Notes: generated by a model not told the origin, from the letters alone. A stretch of 44,870 bases of DNA from Planctomycetota bacterium (GCA_022566535.1 JADFIR010000025.1:1-44870); one strand, 5' to 3'. Numbered from the stretch's first letter, positions 14,295-23,701 are shown. A program made the numbers and translations.

Positions 14295-16553
14295 ATGGTG
14301 AAGTCAGACGTCTGCGGCGAACATCGCCCGGCCCCACCATCCACGGGGACGACCCAGGCAGACCAAAGAAGCGCCGTGGTGGCGCTATGGCACAGCGGGC
14401 AGCGGTATCGCTTCCTCGACCAGGGGTATCGGTATCTCTCAGCCGTAGCGAATGATCCACAAATCACCCTGGAGGTGCTCAAGTCTCTGGTCGCGATCGG
14501 CCTGGGCGGCCCAGCCAGAGAGCTGCTACAGCACCGCCCGGACTTGGAGGCGGCGGGGCTGGACATCGACCAGCTCCGTAGAAGCCTGGCGTCGGTCCCG
14601 ACCGGCCGAGTCCCATGGGAGGATCTTGCGTCGCAGTTCGAATCGAATCTGGCTGCCCTGCGGGGAGATCGGCCCGATCTGCTGGGCCAAGAGCAGGAGA
14701 TCCGTCAATCACTGCAAGGCCTCCAGCTGTTCCGCAGCTCCGAGGGGTCGTGGCACCTCTCGCAGCGCGAGCCGGGGCAGTTGCGGCAATGGATGCCGGC
14801 CCTGACCGACTCGTCAGAAGTGCCCACCATGCAGATTCCGTTGGATGCTGCCGGGCCGTCGCCAGTAGTGATCGGCATCGACCTGGGCCCGCTCGTTGAG
14901 CGAGTTCATAGCGCCACGCAGCCGGACGAAGGCGCCGCCGCGATCGCGTTGATCGTCGTGGACGATGCGTTGGCTCGCTTCGCGGCCTGGCTTCATGTCG
15001 CCGACCACACGCCGGTCTTGCGAGATGATCGCGTCTATTTCTTCATCGGCGGCGACGGGCTGGAACGCTACGAACAGTTCCTGGCAGAGAATGAGGACAT
15101 CGCGATACCCGATGTCCATGTGGAAGCCGACTGGGCGCGCAGCTTCGGCGAGGAGGTCCGTCAAATTGGGCAGCGGGTCACAACACACCGCAACGAAACA
15201 TTCTCGGCGCTCACAGCAATACACCAACATCGGGCCCGGCAGTGCGACGCGGCGGCGTGGGCCCGACGCCTCCAGCCGGGGGCCCGGATACTCGGCTTCA
15301 CCTCGCGGTTCACCACGATGCTTCAGTATTCAATGCGGGACATCGGCCACGCTCTCGAAGAGCTCGGATACCGATTCGAGCTCATCATCGAGAAGGCGGA
15401 CCATCGGTCCTCCACCACGCTGACCATTGCCCAGGCGGTGTATGAAGCGGACCCCGCGCTGATTGTCGTCATCAACCACTTTCGTTATGAGCAGCCTGAC
15501 GCGTTCGGGGCGGTCCCGATCCTGACCTGGATCCAGGACCCAACGGATCTTGTGTTCTCCAAGAAGACGGGCGATTCACTTGGCGAGCTCGATTTTGTCT
15601 GCGGATACTACCGCAGCCGATGCATCGAGGAGTTTGGGTATCCCCGTTCGCGCTTCTTCAGTGTCATCCTTCCCGTGTCCACCCGAACGTTCCACAACGG
15701 ACCGGTGGATCCGCAGGATACGGCACGGTACGACTGCGACCTCATGTACGTCGGCCATCGTCACGCCAATGCGGCCCAACATCGCCGGCTGTGGTATTCA
15801 ACCATGCCCGGAGGCGCTCATCCATTGCTCGATAAGGTGTATGACGAGGTCACCGCAATGATCGCGCGCGGCGAGCATCTCGAAGATCCGCGGGCGCTCG
15901 TGGACGGTCTTGCCGGCGATCTGGCGGTGACCCTGCCTGCCGAAGCATTGGAGAATATCGCAAACCTCTATGCTTATCGCCTCTTCGACATCTTGTATCG
16001 AGCGCAAACGCTGACCTGGGTTGCCCGCTGGGCGCAGCGGACCAATCGTGTATTCAAATTGTACGGTCGCGGCTGGCAGAGCGATCCCGTGTTCGGGCAA
16101 CACGCGGTCGGCCCGATCGAGCACGGCGAGTCGCTGCGCCGCGCTTACCGTGGCGCAAAGCTGGTGCTTCAAACGCTGCCCGCCGGATTCATGCACCAGC
16201 GAACATTCGAAGGACTGGCCAGCGGATCACTGGTCATTAGCCGCTTCGCGCCCCAATCGTTCGGCCACATGTCAATCGAACAGTTCGAGAGGGCGCCAAA
16301 GGAATCGCTGGTATGGTCATGGGCCGCGTGCATATTCCCCGGACTACCGAAAGTGGTATTCCGCAACGCCGAGGAACTCGAGCATCTCTGCGAACAACTT
16401 CTAGCCGACGAGTCGTACCGCCACGAAGTTAGAACGGAGATGAAAGAGGTCGTCTTGCGCGACTTTACCTACACCTGTGTCCTCGGTGGACTTCTCAATG
16501 AGATCCGCGGTGAGCTTAGCGCCGAATCCGGTCGCGTCCAGGCTGCTCGATGA
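14295..16553 (+). CDS. CgeB-like glycosyltransferase with long N-terminal region
   Basis: The 752-residue protein has a C-terminal GT-B domain of the CgeB/Glyco_trans_1_2 type. Visible elements are CDLMYVGHRHAN, the KLYGRGWQSDPVF segment, and LQTLPAGFMHQRTFEGLASGSLVISR, where the conserved R-TFE-A/G-LASG motif binds the nucleotide sugar. A DUF3880-like middle part holds IVVINHFRYEQ and ILTWIQDPTD. The first 300 residues are unlike the usual family and may be a second alpha/beta domain with an SAVVALWHSGQRYRFLDQGYRYL helix at the front. ATG 14295 has no clear ribosome site, and the next in-frame methionines are far inside, so the start is uncertain. The stop overlaps the next gene's ATG (ATGA). 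Confidence 0.78.
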   Translation: MVKSDVCGEHRPAPPSTGTTQADQRSAVVALWHSGQRYRFLDQGYRYLSAVANDPQITLEVLKSLVAIGLGGPARELLQHRPDLEAAGLDIDQLRRSLASVPTGRVPWEDLASQFESNLAALRGDRPDLLGQEQEIRQSLQGLQLFRSSEGSWHLSQREPGQLRQWMPALTDSSEVPTMQIPLDAAGPSPVVIGIDLGPLVERVHSATQPDEGAAAIALIVVDDALARFAAWLHVADHTPVLRDDRVYFFIGGDGLERYEQFLAENEDIAIPDVHVEADWARSFGEEVRQIGQRVTTHRNETFSALTAIHQHRARQCDAAAWARRLQPGARILGFTSRFTTMLQYSMRDIGHALEELGYRFELIIEKADHRSSTTLTIAQAVYEADPALIVVINHFRYEQPDAFGAVPILTWIQDPTDLVFSKKTGDSLGELDFVCGYYRSRCIEEFGYPRSRFFSVILPVSTRTFHNGPVDPQDTARYDCDLMYVGHRHANAAQHRRLWYSTMPGGAHPLLDKVYDEVTAMIARGEHLEDPRALVDGLAGDLAVTLPAEALENIANLYAYRLFDILYRAQTLTWVARWAQRTNRVFKLYGRGWQSDPVFGQHAVGPIEHGESLRRAYRGAKLVLQTLPAGFMHQRTFEGLASGSLVISRFAPQSFGHMSIEQFERAPKESLVWSWAACIFPGLPKVVFRNAEELEHLCEQLLADESYRHEVRTEMKEVVLRDFTYTCVLGGLLNEIRGELSAESGRVQAAR

Positions 16554-17446
16554 AAAAGATCGACCTCAATGATCTGCCTCGATGGTGCGTCCACGCCAGA
16601 AGACTTCTCCGCGGTGACCCCAGCATCACGCCCAAGAGAACCCTTGAATCGGTCCGGCAGGAATATGACCAGGGCACGTATGGCTTGTGCCTTGAGCACC
16701 TCAACAAGCTGGGTCCTGATGCGACCATCGAGGGTATCCGGCAATATCAACTCCGTATCGGGGTTTCCGTCGAGACCCAATGTGGAGATGTCCCGACTCC
16801 GGCCGGGCTGGCGCAGACCAGATGCGTCTCCCTCGGCAACGATCTATTCGAGATGGCACTCGACGAAGCGCAGCGCCGGGCAACTGACATCGTCATCTGC
16901 GCAGTTCGCGAGGCCATGGAGCATTGCAACACGGTTGTCGATCTCGGCGCCGGCTATGGATACCTGCTTCATCAGCTCAGACGAAGCTTTCCGGGCAAGA
17001 ACTGGATTGGCGCGGACGCCTCGACGGCCGCGACTCAGCTTGCCAAACGACTATTCAACGGCAGCTCGGATGCGCGCTTCTATAAGTTCAACTTTCTGGA
17101 GCCGGGCAGCTATCGCTTTCTCAGCGCAGCCGAACCGCCCATCCTCATTGTGACCCAACACGCCATTGAGCAATTACCCTCAACAGCGAGGGTCTTTGAC
17201 GCCCTGGGCCAATATCAAGACCTCATCCATCGCGTCTTTCATTTCGAACCCGTTTACGCGCACCAAGATGACACGATGCTGAGCTTGATGCGCCGCCGGT
17301 TCATTGAGAATCAGGATTACAACCGGGATCTACTCTGCGAGATTCGGCGGCGCGACGAGATTCGACTGCTCAACGAACAGGCGAACGTCATCGCCATCAA
17401 TCCGCTCAATCCCACCTCCATCGTTCAGTGGGAGTATGTCAAGTGA
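16550..17446 (+). CDS. Class I SAM-dependent methyltransferase
   Basis: Residues 129-140 contain motif I (VVDLGAGYGYLL), and DAS (about 155) is the acidic ribose-binding end of strand 2. The N-terminal 100 residues are helical and probably bind substrate. The QHAIEQLPS segment after strand 4 replaces the usual D/N-PPY, so this is not a DNA or protein-N methyltransferase. The likely acceptor is a sugar in the glycan made by this locus. The start ATG 16550 overlaps the previous stop by 4 bp (ATGA), and its own end overlaps the GSCFA gene by GTGA, which suggests coupled translation of three proteins. Confidence 0.82.
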   Translation: MKKIDLNDLPRWCVHARRLLRGDPSITPKRTLESVRQEYDQGTYGLCLEHLNKLGPDATIEGIRQYQLRIGVSVETQCGDVPTPAGLAQTRCVSLGNDLFEMALDEAQRRATDIVICAVREAMEHCNTVVDLGAGYGYLLHQLRRSFPGKNWIGADASTAATQLAKRLFNGSSDARFYKFNFLEPGSYRFLSAAEPPILIVTQHAIEQLPSTARVFDALGQYQDLIHRVFHFEPVYAHQDDTMLSLMRRRFIENQDYNRDLLCEIRRRDEIRLLNEQANVIAINPLNPTSIVQWEYVK

Positions 17447-18504
17447 GTCGTCTGAGATCGCAGACTCAGAGGTATCCCGCTACGGCAGATGAACGACTCA
17501 TCGACCGCACCTTGATCACCGCGTCGCAACGACCGACCAAGGCCAAAGCTCGCGCCCGCGACGATCACTCGCCGATCACCTACCAACGGGTGCCTCTTCT
17601 TGAGCCGCAGACGAAGCTGCTGACGATGGGAAGTTGCTTCGCGGTCGAACTGCGTCAGCTCATGCGAAAGCGAGGCATCTCGGTCGTGCCTGATCTCGCC
17701 GGCCTCGCGCCGCATTACTCAAACGTCTTCACCTACGCCCTGCCGCAGCGCCGGCTGTCACTCACCGACGCGGTCACGGACCGGTTCGTCATGCAGTGGT
17801 ACGTGCCGCCGTCGATTCGTCAGGAGTTTGAGCGGGCGTTTGGCCTGTGGGAACAGTCCGCTGACGACCTCTGGTCGGCTCGCGGAATCTGGCAGGATCC
17901 ATACCGCCGGTCCCTCTTCGCACGCAATAAGGACCATCTGATCAACTTCATTCGCCTGCTGGATCGTCTGATGCAGGAGGCGATCGAGGCCGCCGATCTT
18001 TACGTCATCACGCTCGGGCTCACCGAAGGCTGGCGGAAGAAGGACGAGAACCTCTTCGTATCAGCATTCCCAGGCGACCGACCGGAACAACGAGGGGCCA
18101 GGGAAACGATCTTCCATCGGCTTGATTACGACGAATGCCTCGGCGATCTGCTTCGGATTTGTGAACTCATCTTCAACCGATGGCCCCAACGGCATCTCGT
18201 CATCACCGTCTCCCCGGTTGCGCTTGAGCGGACGTTCACGGCCACCGATCACTTTGTCGCCAACTGTGAAAGCAAATCGATTCTGCGAGCTGCCGCCGGT
18301 GAGCTGAGCCGCCGATTCGAACACGTCCATTACTTCCACAGCTACGAGATGTGCATGCTCAATCCACCTCAGACGGTATTCGAGCAAGACGGGCGGCACG
18401 TGCAGCGGTCGTTTGTTGACGAGATTGTCACCACGTTCATCGATCAGTTTGCATCCGATGCTTGGCGTCGGCATTGGGCGCAACCTCAAGCGGCGGCCCT
18501 CTGA
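17443..18504 (+). CDS. GSCFA-domain protein (SGNH-hydrolase-like)
   Basis: The eponymous GSCFA motif is present literally (residues 63-67, LLTMGSCFAVEL); its serine would be the nucleophile of an SGNH/GDSL-like fold. LYVITLGLTEGW (about 190) and ITVSPVALERTF (about 255) match the other conserved blocks of this family (PF08885). The biochemical role of the family is poorly known; an esterase or acyltransferase acting on a glycan is a fair inference from the fold and the locus. GTG 17443 is chosen over GTG 17428: GGGAG lies eight bases upstream, and the start forms a GTGA overlap with the methyltransferase stop. Confidence 0.85.
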   Translation: MSRLRSQTQRYPATADERLIDRTLITASQRPTKAKARARDDHSPITYQRVPLLEPQTKLLTMGSCFAVELRQLMRKRGISVVPDLAGLAPHYSNVFTYALPQRRLSLTDAVTDRFVMQWYVPPSIRQEFERAFGLWEQSADDLWSARGIWQDPYRRSLFARNKDHLINFIRLLDRLMQEAIEAADLYVITLGLTEGWRKKDENLFVSAFPGDRPEQRGARETIFHRLDYDECLGDLLRICELIFNRWPQRHLVITVSPVALERTFTATDHFVANCESKSILRAAAGELSRRFEHVHYFHSYEMCMLNPPQTVFEQDGRHVQRSFVDEIVTTFIDQFASDAWRRHWAQPQAAAL

Positions 18505-18539
18505 GCGGCGAAGCGTCGTTGCAGGCAAGGAATCTTCCA

Positions 18540-19622
18540 ATGTCCTCGATCGCATCAGCCGCCCAGACAACTGAACCCTCGCCGCGACAGTCCGATCGCC
18601 GTGCGAAGCGACCGATCTGGCCCAAGCCGATCTGGGCGTTGATCGTTGGGGCGCGATTCCTCATGGGCTACGCAACGTTCCTTCGGACCGCAAAGACGCC
18701 ATCGAACGCCTACACGGACATGCGCAGGCTGTTTCGCCTGACCAACGGCCGATCGAATGATGTATCAGCCTTCCTGTCGAGGCTCTGTCACCCGCCATAT
18801 CACCTGCCCAACCGAGCCGGCATCCTCGGCGACCTGTCGGAATCACAGGTCGCCAATGTGGCCGAGGTGCTTCGTCGCAGAGGCGTCTATGTCTTCAAGA
18901 CCAGACTCCCGGCCGAAATCTGCGACCGGCTCATCCAGTTTGCCCAGCACTGCCCGGCGATGCCGATTCCCAGGCCACCTTCGGGCGAGACTTCGGTGCG
19001 GTATGACCGCCAACACTGGATCGCATCAAAATATCTGCTCCAGGGGCAGCAGTTGCTTGAGAATCCCGATATGCAGCGAATCGTCTCAGACTTCTCGATT
19101 CTCGCGGTGGCCCAGGCATACCTCCGATGCCGGCCTGTCCTGAGCAGCTCTCTGATGTGGTGGAGCACCGCGTTCTCGGCGGAAGCGTCCACCGAGGCGG
19201 CTCAACTATTTCACTTCGACATGAGTCAGATCAAATTCTTGAAGTTTTTCATCTACCTGACTGATGTTTCGCAAACCAACGGCCCGCACAGTTACGTGGT
19301 CGGCTCGCATCGCCGGCTGCCGCGCGAGCTGCGCGAGGATCGCCGCTACCGCGATGAGGAAGTTCTGCGGCACTACACAGCTCAGCGCATCACCACCATC
19401 ACCGGGCCAAGAGGACTCATCTTCGCCGCCGACACCCGTGGGCTTCACAAGGGAGCGCCTCTGCACAGCGGTGATCGCCTCATCCTCCAGTTGCAGTTCT
19501 CCAACAGCAGTTTCGGCGATGACCCGCCACACATCATGATCAACGATCGATTCTCCACAGACCTGCTCGAGCGCATCGAGCAGCTTCCACGGACCTACTG
19601 CATGTTCTCCAAGCCGTCATAG
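18540..19622 (+). CDS. Phytanoyl-CoA dioxygenase (PhyH)-family Fe(II)/2-oxoglutarate oxygenase
   Basis: This is a cupin-fold oxygenase with the complete facial triad: H225-x-D227 in LFHFDMSQ and H303 in TRGLHKG. R313 (SGDRLILQLQF) is placed to bind 2-oxoglutarate. The NGPHSYVVGSHR segment (247-257) is typical of the PhyH family. The likely role is hydroxylation of a sugar or lipid precursor in this glycan locus; the substrate is unknown. ATG 18540 (MSSIASAAQ) is preferred over the longer frame from 18462 because AAGGA lies about eight bases upstream and the extension would overlap the GSCFA gene. The N-terminal 50 residues are basic with a weakly hydrophobic stretch. Confidence 0.85.
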   Translation: MSSIASAAQTTEPSPRQSDRRAKRPIWPKPIWALIVGARFLMGYATFLRTAKTPSNAYTDMRRLFRLTNGRSNDVSAFLSRLCHPPYHLPNRAGILGDLSESQVANVAEVLRRRGVYVFKTRLPAEICDRLIQFAQHCPAMPIPRPPSGETSVRYDRQHWIASKYLLQGQQLLENPDMQRIVSDFSILAVAQAYLRCRPVLSSSLMWWSTAFSAEASTEAAQLFHFDMSQIKFLKFFIYLTDVSQTNGPHSYVVGSHRRLPRELREDRRYRDEEVLRHYTAQRITTITGPRGLIFAADTRGLHKGAPLHSGDRLILQLQFSNSSFGDDPPHIMINDRFSTDLLERIEQLPRTYCMFSKPS

Positions 19623-19648
19623 AAGGCTGCAATCCCGTTGGACCAACC

Positions 19649-20947
19649 ATGACGTTCGACCCCGCCTACGCCCAGAAGGTTCTTGACGAGGCGTGCATGG
19701 CTCCCGAGCCGCACACCATCATTCTCGGCGCGGGTTCGAGCACCCGCCTGATCCTGCACCAGATCAAGGGACAAGGTCGCCGGCGAATCCGTGCGATCCT
19801 CGACGACGATCCGAGCCTGGCCGGGGGGAACATCCACGGATTCCCCATCCGGCTGCCGCGCGACTACTGCTCGACCCAGGTCGATCGGGTCATCATCACC
19901 TCCCAGATGCACGAAGCCGCTCTGACCCGCCGGGCCCGCGAGCTTTTCGGGCCTGAAGCGCGGCTCGTTTACACCTTTAACCGAGACAGGTCGCTGCCCT
20001 GCCAGCTCACCGATGTTTGCCGACGGATTCAACTGGAATGGGACGACGGGCATCCCGACGACGCGTTGTGGTACACCGCCGACCAGTTGCACTCGACGCT
20101 GGGCCGGCAACTGGCTCAGAGCCCGACCTGGCGATACGGCCCCGAGCGCCAGATCAACGAATTCGCTGACCTGCGCCGCCACCTTGACACGCTCGTCAAT
20201 TGGCACCGAAGCACGGTGCTCAACTTCGGTTGCGGGCCCTACCACCCCCTGGGCATCTCATTGCTGGCCCTGGTCTGCGGCGCCGGGCGAACGACCGCAT
20301 CCGATCTCCAGCCGATCCTCGACCCGCAGCGCACGTGCCGGGCCATGCAAGACCTGATCTCGCGGATCGTGCTCGATCCAAAGCGGGCGTTTGGGCCGCA
20401 GGCTCCGGCCCGAATTGATCTACTGACCCGTATCGAATCAGTTGTCAACCTTGATCGGCTCAATGACGGCGATGTGCCGGGGGCGGTGGACGATGAAGCC
20501 TTGGCCTACAGAGTCGAATCAATCTACGAGACGAGACTCTCCGCTACGGCGTTCGACGTGATCGTCTCGCGGGATGTCCTGGAGCACCTGCCGGATGTGC
20601 CGCAGGCCCTGGCGATCCTGCACAAGCTGCTGAGGCCAGGCGGCGTGATGTTTCTCGTGATCGACTTTGCGGACCATCGCAGGTATCAGAATCCGAAGCT
20701 TTACGGTCACTGGTCGCACCTGATCGACACGGATGAGCCGACGCACCTGAATACGAATCGCCTGCGGTTCCCGCAGTATCGACCGATGTTCGACGGGGCG
20801 GGGTTCGAGACGATCCGCTACGAGCCGAGATCCATTGAACCGCTGCCTTGTAATGCAAAGGCAAGCCTCGCGCCGATGTATCAGGTGATGTCCGATCAGG
20901 ATCTCGCCGCGAGCAGCGCGGTCGCGGTCCTGGGCAAGCCACGCTGA
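19649..20947 (+). CDS. Methyltransferase with N-terminal Rossmann-like domain
   Basis: Two modules are visible. Residues 20-115 form a small dinucleotide-fold domain (IILGAGSSTRLI, then AILDDDPSLAGGNIHGFPI) that resembles the N-terminal domain of PglD-type sugar acyltransferases. Residues about 190-430 form a class I methyltransferase with NFGCGP (202-207) as motif I and DVIVSRDVLEHLPDVPQAL as the catalytic-face block. An insertion separates motif I from the latter. The combination suggests a sugar methyltransferase whose N-domain binds the nucleotide sugar or a regulator; that is inference. It sits 26 bp after the dioxygenase gene and 52 bp before the radical SAM gene. Confidence 0.78.
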   Translation: MTFDPAYAQKVLDEACMAPEPHTIILGAGSSTRLILHQIKGQGRRRIRAILDDDPSLAGGNIHGFPIRLPRDYCSTQVDRVIITSQMHEAALTRRARELFGPEARLVYTFNRDRSLPCQLTDVCRRIQLEWDDGHPDDALWYTADQLHSTLGRQLAQSPTWRYGPERQINEFADLRRHLDTLVNWHRSTVLNFGCGPYHPLGISLLALVCGAGRTTASDLQPILDPQRTCRAMQDLISRIVLDPKRAFGPQAPARIDLLTRIESVVNLDRLNDGDVPGAVDDEALAYRVESIYETRLSATAFDVIVSRDVLEHLPDVPQALAILHKLLRPGGVMFLVIDFADHRRYQNPKLYGHWSHLIDTDEPTHLNTNRLRFPQYRPMFDGAGFETIRYEPRSIEPLPCNAKASLAPMYQVMSDQDLAASSAVAVLGKPR

Positions 20948-20999
20948 TTCGAGCGAATGGCCCGATCGGGCCGCAAGACACCACCGGGCGTGAGGGACA

Positions 21000-21977
21000 A
21001 TGACTGTTCCGCCATTTCCGACACACATACAGATTCAGACGACGACTGCCTGCGGCGCGGCGTGCTCGATCTGCCCGCATCCGGTGGAGTCGCCGCGCTG
21101 GTCCAACGGCTTGATGACCGATGGGACGTTCGATCGGATCGTCAATCAGCTTTGCGGCCGGCCGATTGAGTATCTCAGCCCCTACCTGATGGCCGATTCC
21201 ATGTCGGATCGCAAGATCTTCGACCGCATCGAGGCGCTTCGCCGGGCGCTGCCCGATACACATTTCGAAGTGAGCACCACCGGCATGTACCTGACGCCGA
21301 AGATCGCCGAGCAGATTCTCGCATCGCCGATCTGCGAGCTTCGGATCAGCAGCCACGGCACCACGGCCGAGGAGTACGCCAAGACTATGCCGGGGGTCAA
21401 GTTCGACACGGCGATGGCCAACGTGCTCGCATTTATCGAGCGATGGAAGGCGCAGCGCCCGTTCAAACTCTGCATTGTCTGCCTGTGGGGTTTATGGTCG
21501 GCCGACCGCGAGGACCAGATCGAAGCGTACTGGCGCGATCTGGGCGTCGAGATCAGTAAGTGGCACGTCAACTCGCGCGCGGACCAGGTGGACCTGACTA
21601 TCTTCGCCGACGGCAGCGAAGACACAACCCCATACGCGCGCGGTAAAGACGATCCGCCGTACCTTTGCCGATTTCATCGTGACACGCAATGGCTGCACAT
21701 CCTCAGCGACGGCCGAGTCACCCTCTGCTGCATGGACTACAAGCAGGAGGTCATTCTCGGCAACGTGCTCGACTCAAGTATCGAGGAGATCTGGAACAGC
21801 GAGCGATTCGCCGACATTCGCGCGAAGATCCGCGGCGACCGTCCCACCGCTGGGGAGTTTCTCTGCAACCGTTGCGAGTGGCACGTCAGTAGGTCAGTGT
21901 ATGAGCGGGAGCGAGGCAACGTGAGGTCAACAACCTCACAAGAACGCCAACTGCTTCCAAGCCCTTCGCAGATGTAA
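21000..21977 (+). CDS. Radical SAM/SPASM-domain protein
   Basis: The radical SAM cluster site is C18-x3-C22-x2-C25 in TTACGAACSIC, the canonical CX3CX2C. The C-terminal part has a SPASM-like cysteine set: YLCRFHRD, VTLCCMDYK and LCNRCEW, with the typical GNVLDSSIEEIWNSERF block between. SPASM proteins bind auxiliary Fe-S clusters and modify peptides or carry out dehydrogenations and epimerisations. In this locus a sugar-modifying role is plausible but unproven. ATG 21000 has GAGGG just upstream. The last 30 residues after the final cysteines look unstructured. Confidence 0.87.
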   Translation: MTVPPFPTHIQIQTTTACGAACSICPHPVESPRWSNGLMTDGTFDRIVNQLCGRPIEYLSPYLMADSMSDRKIFDRIEALRRALPDTHFEVSTTGMYLTPKIAEQILASPICELRISSHGTTAEEYAKTMPGVKFDTAMANVLAFIERWKAQRPFKLCIVCLWGLWSADREDQIEAYWRDLGVEISKWHVNSRADQVDLTIFADGSEDTTPYARGKDDPPYLCRFHRDTQWLHILSDGRVTLCCMDYKQEVILGNVLDSSIEEIWNSERFADIRAKIRGDRPTAGEFLCNRCEWHVSRSVYERERGNVRSTTSQERQLLPSPSQM

Positions 21978-22009
21978 TCTGCTGCAACACAACGGATGAG
22001 CGGATTGCG

Positions 22010-23626
22010 ATGCTCAAACAGATCAGCCAGCCGCTGACGATCCTCAAAGGCCCGACATACACGGCCCGCCTCAGGGAAATCTGCGACGGCGAGCTGCCGA
22101 TTCAGCCGCTGGAGGGGATTCGCTACAAGCGCCTCCTGATCCCGGGGGTCACCGGCGGCGAGCAGCACTGGTCGATGATGGCGTTTCTCGCCCAGGGTTT
22201 GCGGATGCGAGGCGCCCAAGTGACTGCTCTGCTTTGCGATTCATTCCTGCCCGCTTGCGTGCAGCGCAAGGTCGATCACGTCGAATCTGCCTGCACGAGA
22301 TGGTGCCACCGTAATTCCGTTCCCTTCGCCGAGGCGATGAACCTCCCCCGCCGATGGTATAGCGAGTTTATCAGTGCCGATGAGAAGTCCGATTGCGCCG
22401 AACAAGCTCGACGGGTGTCGCCGATTGACATCCCCACCTACCGCTGGCAGGGGATAAAGCTAGGCGAGCTGATTACCCAATCGGTTGAGAGCGCCTTCAA
22501 GGTTGGGCGATTCTCGCTGGACAATCCTGCAATGGTCGCCAGCGCGTCTGACTTTCTTACGGCCGCGATGTGTCTGTACCTCATCGGGGCTCGCGTTCTG
22601 GATGAGTTGGAGATCGAAAAGGTCGTCATAGAGAACGGCCGGCACGTGGACTGGGGCGTGATCCGCGCCGTGGCGAATCAACGCGGCATCCCCGTTGATA
22701 TCACGACGATCGGCATTCGCGGCACCAGCATGCGCTTTGAGATCGATCGACCACCGATCCCGACGCAGTCCATGGCTCAATGGGAGCAGTTGCGCGAAGA
22801 ACCTCTCACCAAGCAACAGGAGCACGACCTGGAAGCGTATCTGCGGCGGCGGGAGAAGGTCGCATACGAGTACTGCGACGCAAGCTGGCACGCGCACCTC
22901 ACCGACCCGGATGAAGTGCGCCGACAGATCGGCCTGCCGAGGCATGTGCAAGGCAAGGTCTTCGCCATGTTCCCAAACGTCGGTTTCGACACCGGCCAGA
23001 CGAAATCGTCCGCAGCCGCTTTCCCCTGTGCCGCCGAATGGGTGAGCAAGACGGTCCAGATGATCCGATCCCGGCCGAAGCACCACCTGATCATCAAGGC
23101 CCATCCGAGCGAGCATCACCGCCAGGCGCTCGATTCGGTGCTTGCGTCCGTGAAGGAGCATTTCGATCCCCCGCCGGCAAACGTGCATCTCGTCGCTCCC
23201 CAGACTGATCTGACCGCGCATAGCGTCATCAGGCTGGCGGACGTCGTGCTCGTATACACCTCCACGGTCGCCGCTGAGGCGGCGGCGCTGGGCAAGCCGG
23301 TGATCCTCGCCGGTGGCGGGTGGCACGCCGGCCGGGGCATTGCCATCGACGTGCGTTCACCCTCGGAATACGCCCAACTGCTCCAAAGCGTCCTCTCCGG
23401 CCGATGCTCGCTGCGATCATCACGCGAGATCGGCCGACGTTACGCGTACACGCTGTTCTTCCGAGAAGACATCCCCATGAACCATTTTCGACTCGACGGC
23501 TTCAACATCACGGCGCTGCCGATTGAGAGTATGGCCGACCTTGGGCCCGGCGCCGATCCCTCAATGGATTCCATGTGTCGAGGCATCCTCTTCGACGAAC
23601 CGTTCCAGAACCCTCAAACAATGTGA
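22010..23626 (+). CDS. Capsule-polysaccharide-type glycosyltransferase (KpsS/GT-B-like)
   Basis: The 538-residue protein has a GT-B-like C-terminal half with HLIIKAHPSEHH (about 365-376). ADVVLVYTSTVAAEAAALGKPVILAGGG follows, the S/T-T-V-A-E-A-A-x-x-G-K-P-V block found in capsule polysaccharide biosynthesis proteins (PF05159-like) and related nucleotide-sugar transferases. The N-terminal half has a GVTGGEQHWSMMAFLAQGLRMRG start like the acceptor domain of GT-B enzymes, and a VIENGRHVDWGVIRAVANQRGIPV segment. It is probably the last gene of the + strand operon, convergent with the methyltransferase gene ending at 23759. Donor and acceptor are unknown. Confidence 0.78.
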   Translation: MLKQISQPLTILKGPTYTARLREICDGELPIQPLEGIRYKRLLIPGVTGGEQHWSMMAFLAQGLRMRGAQVTALLCDSFLPACVQRKVDHVESACTRWCHRNSVPFAEAMNLPRRWYSEFISADEKSDCAEQARRVSPIDIPTYRWQGIKLGELITQSVESAFKVGRFSLDNPAMVASASDFLTAAMCLYLIGARVLDELEIEKVVIENGRHVDWGVIRAVANQRGIPVDITTIGIRGTSMRFEIDRPPIPTQSMAQWEQLREEPLTKQQEHDLEAYLRRREKVAYEYCDASWHAHLTDPDEVRRQIGLPRHVQGKVFAMFPNVGFDTGQTKSSAAAFPCAAEWVSKTVQMIRSRPKHHLIIKAHPSEHHRQALDSVLASVKEHFDPPPANVHLVAPQTDLTAHSVIRLADVVLVYTSTVAAEAAALGKPVILAGGGWHAGRGIAIDVRSPSEYAQLLQSVLSGRCSLRSSREIGRRYAYTLFFREDIPMNHFRLDGFNITALPIESMADLGPGADPSMDSMCRGILFDEPFQNPQTM

Positions 23627-23681
23627 TATGCCGTCGGCTGCCTCCGTGCCCGGATGGAAGTCGATCCACTCAAGCACCGGC

Positions 23682-23701
23682 CCGCGGTTATGCATCCGCG
23701 G
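23682..23701. terminator. Possible bidirectional terminator hairpin between convergent operons
   Basis: CCGCGG at 23682-23687 and again at 23696-23701 can pair around an 8-base loop. The hairpin lies in the 132-bp gap between the two convergent operons. There is no T-run on either side, so intrinsic termination is doubtful and the stem is short. Confidence 0.25.
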
